A DNA stretch of 64,000 nucleotides from NCBI GenBank assembly GCA_034387635.1, contig JAOANU010000005.1:372001-436000 (forward strand), read 5' to 3'. Of the stretch, positions 59,601 to 64,000 are shown piece by piece (the stretch's first letter is position 1; the number at the start of each line of letters is the position of its first letter). A program made the translations under genes and the position numbers. The DNA comes from Rhodosporidiobolus odoratus (Eukaryota; Basidiomycota; Microbotryomycetes; Sporidiobolales; Sporidiobolaceae). Below the pieces are notes generated by a model. The model ran no database searches. It was not told the origin of the DNA and saw only the letters and a program-made list of their open reading frames with translations.

Positions 59601-60141
59601 CGGACGACGTAAGCTTCGCAGCCGCTGTTTCGATCGACAAAGAGAGGTCAGCTCGGCTCTTCACACCTCGCCTGTGCCCTGGGCATAACAATGCGACCCC
59701 TGACCTCCACGACCACTCTGCCTCATCACCAGGCGCATCTTGATCAATGACTGACACACGTCGTCCTCATACAGGAGCTTCACAGCGGGCTCAGGATCAC
59801 AGCACAGCTCCACAGGCATCTCTGGCGCTTGCCCTCGCGCTCTCGTGTGTGCTACTCCCCGTCATCGTTCTCATCTTGACCGAAGTGAGAGAGAGCGACG
59901 CGTACCGAGCAATAGCCATCTTGACAACCGCCCTGACGACGGCGTTCATACCAGCACTGTCACCTCCACTAGTCAAGCATGCCAACCTAGTCTTCCGCTG
60001 AGTGGGAGAGATGGGTTGAGAGCGGTCGACGAATGGAGCGGGAGTAGATGATCCTGACAGGTGAGGCGAGTTGGGAGCTGTGCTGGCGGGAAGCACCTTT
60101 TCGAGCTGCTGTGCGAAGCGTTCCAGATTGTTGGCAGACAT
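56692..60141 (-). CDS. PFK1: ATP-dependent 6-phosphofructokinase, eukaryotic two-domain type
   Basis: The enzyme phosphorylates fructose 6-phosphate at the committed step of glycolysis. The start at 60141 reads '[20 protein letters not shown]'. The N-terminal catalytic half has '[20 protein letters not shown]' (ATP site), '[15 protein letters not shown]', '[16 protein letters not shown]' (catalytic Asp region) and '[20 protein letters not shown]' (substrate site), with '[14 protein letters not shown]' after it. The C-terminal regulatory half repeats the fold in altered form: '[19 protein letters not shown]', '[14 protein letters not shown]', '[20 protein letters not shown]' and '[19 protein letters not shown]'. 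About nine introns are present and the protein is roughly 900 residues. Basidiomycetes often carry a single PFK gene, so alpha/beta assignment is not attempted; the symbol is nominal. All key motifs are intact. Confidence 0.94.
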
Positions 60142-62193
60142 GGCAAGTAGTGTTGAAGGAGAACAGGGAACCAAAAGCTGACAGCTGTCATTCGCCCGAC
60201 CCTCCGCAAAATCTCGAACTCGACTGGATCATTTCGTGTCCGACTGCCTTGGCTTGGCCCCTTGAAGCATTTCCTGAGTACGACCGCAGCAAGGAGGACT
60301 TGAGTACACGGCGATATCTGGCAGTCTCTTGCGTTCGTCGGGGACAGGAGCGGAAGAAAGAGGCTCACAAGGGGGACGAGCGATCGAGAAAAGAAAAGAG
60401 GAAAAGACAAGCTGCCACTACGGAAGTGCGGGCGAGGTTGCATGAGCCCTTGGCGAAGAAGGCAGAACCAATGGCCAGCAACGAAAAAGGAGAAGGGACA
60501 GTTCGGCGGGAGAGAGGAGAAAGAACGAACGAGAGAAAGAAAGGCCTGCGTCGAGGTTCGCAGCGCGAGACTCCAGCCGCGACCTCATGCCACTATTTTC
60601 CCTCGAGCCAACTTCGGATTGTTCGTAGAGGCTCTGCAAGCACGCTGTGGCTACTCGTGACCCTGTTGCGGCCGCTGACCAGCGCCTGGAGCGCGCTGGC
60701 CTACCAGGCGGGGGCGTTGTGCGGCTGTGGCTGCCGTTGTGCGTCTATACTTGAGCGAGCAGCAAGCTAAGCAGCAACAGTAGACGAGGTAGCGCCAGCG
60801 TGCCGCTATTGCCCGACTTTTCTTTTGACCTTCTCAAGTTGGTTACGAGACGGACTCTTGCCACAAACGCGGTCGGTACTATTCTCGCTAGTCGCAGTCG
60901 CTATCGGGACATTGTAACGATTGAAGCGGTCCAATGCCAGGAGCATGAGCTTGGTACAGGCTTGCTGAAAAAATTCGACTGCCTTCTTTCTGCTGTGGCT
61001 TGTCCCGACTCTGCCGCACCACTTCTCACCTGCTCTGACAGCAGAGCCGTACCGAACGAGGCGTTTGCAGACCTCTGCTCTTGAATTTTGGGCATGGCGC
61101 CATTGCAGCGGCGCAGCCTGGAAAACGTAGCCGCCCTGTCGTGCCAGCCCTACCGCTGGTCATCACCACCGTCCGTTCTCCTCATCGTCAGGAGGGTTCA
61201 GGTGGACGACAGTCACTGCCCTGGCTTTTCCTCCTCCAGACAGCCGGAACCTTCGAGATTCCTTCGTCTGTCGTATGTACTCTTTACCCAAGAAGAATAA
61301 CAGGTGGTCAGGCAGGTGAGCGTAAGCTGGACAGGTCTGAGAGAACAGCGCTGCCATGGTCCTGTTACCGTCACAGCTGAACCTCTTCATTCTTTCCCGG
61401 CTGCCCTTCCCTCCTCCTGAAGTGGATCTCGCATCGCCAAGCCCCTAGCAGCTCAGTATCGCCGATAAGTGAGCTGAACATGTCACTGTACGTGGTAGCT
61501 GAAGGGACGCCGGACGGTCTTCAAGCGGGGTCAGTTCAGTAGAAGGTGAAAAGGCGAGGTTGGGTTTCCTTCACTGCGTCTCCTTTGTCCCTCCCCTCGG
61601 CGAACCTTTGCGTCGTCACCGACGCGTTCTTGATCCTCCCACTGGACGCTACGTGCCTTGTCAAGCGAGCAGGTATCACTCGAGGCGGACGCCGACCTTC
61701 TCAACCTCGACATCTCATGGCGAAGAGCACCTGTGGCTGGAGAAGGGTCTTGCAGCATCTGGCCCCAACTCTAGAGAGTGAACGGCCCGCGTCCCCCGCC
61801 TTCCAATCTACAGGCTGGATAGACAGCTTGTACATAGCGAGAGAATTTGTGTTACAAGCTGACAAGCTGCTGTACACCCAGCTCCTCCTCAGCGCAATAG
61901 CTGAAGTAAAGAAGAAACACCCAACATCTGGCTTTCATTCGCGTTCGTTGTTGTGCGAACGAGGCGAGAGAGAAAAAAGCGGTACACAAAGGAGATTCAG
62001 ATTGAGAGGAGAGAAGTGAACGAAAAGCTGCTACTACGAGAAAACAGGTGAGATAGTGCTAGACGGAGACGAGGGAGGTAGGAGACAAGGAGGAGGACAG
62101 GACGAAACGCGACGGGGCATTTGGCGGGAGAGAGAGGCGGAAAGAAAGAAAGGAATGCCCCGACGACCTTTTTACTGCAAGAGTCCCGGCCGT
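60142..62193. other. Long region upstream of PFK, about 2 kb
   Basis: It lies 5' of the minus-strand phosphofructokinase and 3' of the next minus-strand gene. A purine-rich, AGAAAG-type stretch (60,340-60,550) reads as pyrimidine-rich on the PFK sense strand and is probably its leader. No supported gene was found in 60,800-62,150. Confidence 0.45.
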
Positions 62194-64000
62194 TTAAAAG
62201 CCAAAGCCCCTCGAGCTAGCATCAAAGTCCTTCGCGGAGGCTCCGTACGCGCCCTGGGGCTGCTGACCTTGCTGCTGCTGCTGCTGAGTAGCACCCGAAG
62301 CGCCGAACGCCTGCTGGCCGTATGCGTTGTACGCCGGCTGCTGCTGCTGAACCGGGTAGCCGGCACGAGCAGCAGATTGGGCGACGCCAACAGACGAGGC
62401 AGCGCCACCCTGCTGCTGCTGCTGCTGCTGCTGCTGGGGACGACCGAAGGCTTGCTGGGTACCGGGGGCTGCGGGGGCTCCGTAGCCGTAGCCGGGGAAC
62501 TGCTGGGCGAGGGCGCCGTAGTTGGGCGGGACTTGCTGGAAGGCGCCGTAGCTGACGAGTCGAAGGGAAAGAGAGCGATGCGGGAAGGAGGGAAGGAACA
62601 GGGAAACAAGGCAAAGGAAGAGTGGGAGAAGAAGGAAAAATCAGCTCGGTGCAGGAGACAAAAGGAGTGAAGAAACCAAGACGTACCCGTAGTAGCCGTA
62701 GGGGGAGGCGTAAGGGTTGTAACCCATAGCACCGTAGAACGCCTGAGCCTGTTGCTGCTGAGCGTTCTGCTGGCCCTGAGCCTGACCCTACGCAACGAAA
62801 CCGAGGTCAGTGCCTTACAAAAAGGCCGAGCACTTGACGCCAAGGAGGGGAGGGAATACAGGCGGAGGAAGAATGCGAGGAATGAAGTCGAAATTGATAA
62901 GAATGGACGTAGAGCCATGACGCACCTGCTGACCCTGCTGACCCTCCTCCGGCCTACCCTGCTGCTGCTGCGGCAACGGGCTCGGAGCCTGGTACCCACT
63001 TCCCGGCGCCGCGAGTTGAGCGTACGAGTCGTAGAATCCACCAGCCTGACCAGCGGCACGGAACGCATCATTCTGCGCCTGCTGAACGCCGTGGCCGAAC
63101 GCACCGGCTCCGTACAGGGACGAGTAGTCGGTGTTACCGCCGGCGGAGCCGAAGGGAGCGCCAGGAGCCTATGGGAACAGATTAGAGCGTCAGCACTCTG
63201 CGGTTCGATGGAAAAAGGAAGAGACAGCGCACGATCGAGTTGAAAGCGGCGTAGGGGGACTGCTGAGCCTGCTGCGGCTGCTGCTGAGCAGCCGGAGCGG
63301 GAGAGTGGGACGCAGCAGCGGGGTGCTGGAAGTACGGGCTCGAGACGGCCTGGGCGGCAGGGGAAGGGTCTTGGGGCTTGAAGGGCTGGTAACCTTGGTC
63401 CTGAGCGGCGAGTTGCTGCGGGACGGCCTGCTCCTGCGGCTGCTGGTGCTGCGGTTGTCCGTAGGGGGAGGGCATGGCGGGGTAGCGGGAGAAGGCCGAG
63501 GATTGGTTCTGGAAGAGGTTGGGGGGCGCCTGAGAGAAGGCGGTTTGAACGCCCTGCTCCTGCTGCTGAGGGATAGCGGCTTGTTGAGGAGCCTGCGAAG
63601 GGGTCTCGACGACGGGGACGGGGGGCGCGGGCTGGGAGAAGCCAGGAGCCTCCTGCTGGAAAGCGGGCTTCTCGAGAGCAGGCGCGGCCTCCGGCTGCGA
63701 AGCCTCGGCGGAGCCGAAGGAGGGCTTCGAGCCGTCGAGAAGGTCGAGAGAGCCGAATTGAAGGCTCATGCGCTCGACACCAGCAGCATTGGGGAGGACA
63801 ACAGCCTCCTGCTGGGCACGCTTCGGGGGAAGACCCGGCGGGCCAGCCCCGAATTGGTTCTGCTGCTGAGTCGCTTGCGACGCAGGGGGAGAAGGAGCGG
63901 CCTCGGGGGTAACCTCGATCGGGCCGGCGGTGGCAACGTCGTTGGGAGGAAGGTGAGCCGCAACCTCGGACTTGAAGGCGGCATCCTGCTCAACCGGAGC
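62194..64000 (-). CDS. Glutamine-rich protein, Def1/UBAP2L-like, N-terminus outside window
   Basis: The stop is at 62194 and the gene runs off the right edge. Exons read 'PPNDVATAGPIEVTPEAAPS', then 'VERMSLQFGSLDLLDGSK' near 63,740, a motif like the QFGSL segment of UBAP2/Lingerer proteins. After that nearly everything is Gln/Ala/Pro/Tyr/Gly: 'YGAMGYNPYASPYGYYG', 'QQFPGYGYGAPAAPG' and several runs of 5-9 Gln. Introns lie at about 63172-63236, 62789-62930 and 62560-62690, with donors GTGCGT-, GTAGGG- or GTACGT-like. Yeast Def1, which drives RNA polymerase II turnover, and human UBAP2L share this layout of an N-terminal CUE/UBA domain and a Q-rich tail, but the N-terminal domain is not in view. 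Other prion-like RNA-binding proteins remain possible. Confidence 0.5.
62280..62450 (-). repeat. CAG/CTG trinucleotide runs coding poly-Gln
   Basis: On the plus strand several GCT/CTG runs appear, at 62269-62286, 62338-62349 and 62411-62435. On the coding minus strand they read CAG and encode glutamine tracts of up to nine residues. Confidence 0.85.

Noticed and set aside
62056..62670. Plus-strand leucine-rich open frame (poly-Leu runs)
   Set aside because: It is the antisense of CAG-coded polyglutamine in the minus-strand gene.

Overview
The window is GC-rich, intron-dense fungal nuclear DNA, most likely from a basidiomycete yeast of the Pucciniomycotina (Rhodotorula/Rhodosporidium/Sporobolomyces type). 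The grounds are compact genes cut by many introns of about 45-180 bases, donors that are mostly GTGCGT or GTACGT, a CTGAC-like branch signal just before the acceptor, pyrimidine-rich 5' leaders, and a eukaryotic gene set (DASH subunit, centrin, Nse1, two-domain phosphofructokinase, PITH thioredoxin). The species cannot be fixed from the sequence. Coding coordinates span the first to the last coding base with introns inside; individual splice sites were placed by eye from consensus and reading frame.

Layout. 1-9 kb: the 3' part of a Mau2/Scc4-type cohesin loader, then a GH38 vacuolar alpha-mannosidase. 9-17 kb: a DHA1-type MFS transporter, then a complete-looking Crypton (tyrosine-recombinase DNA transposon) framed by inverted repeats and a 10-base direct repeat, then a broken copy of the transporter's 3' part. 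17-26 kb (mixed strands): an RNF10/Mag2-type RING ligase, a long gene-poor stretch, a secreted protein and an unrecognised coiled-coil protein. 26-30 kb: a Ubc4/5-like E2 enzyme and about 2.9 kb of gene-poor DNA with a very long G tract and one possible small gene. 30-40 kb: a TMCO4/Mil1-like DUF726 hydrolase, a cyanuric acid amidohydrolase/barbiturase homologue and an Msn2-like C2H2 factor. 40-52 kb: a conserved-looking repeat protein, a DUF4536 mitochondrial protein divergent from DASH subunit Ask1, centrin, a DUF202 membrane protein, a TXNL1-like thioredoxin and a small predicted mitochondrial protein. 52-64 kb (minus strand): Nse1, a leucine-rich protein, phosphofructokinase and a glutamine-rich Def1/UBAP2L-like protein cut by the window edge.

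There is no operon-like organisation. Four chromosome-biology genes (Mau2, Ask1, Cdc31/centrin, Nse1) fall in one window, but not as a tight cluster. The most unusual parts are the Crypton with its terminal structure and transporter relic, the ring-opening amidohydrolase with all three Ser-Lys pairs, and several odd splicing features: a GC-AG intron, a 15-base microexon and a candidate 19-base intron.
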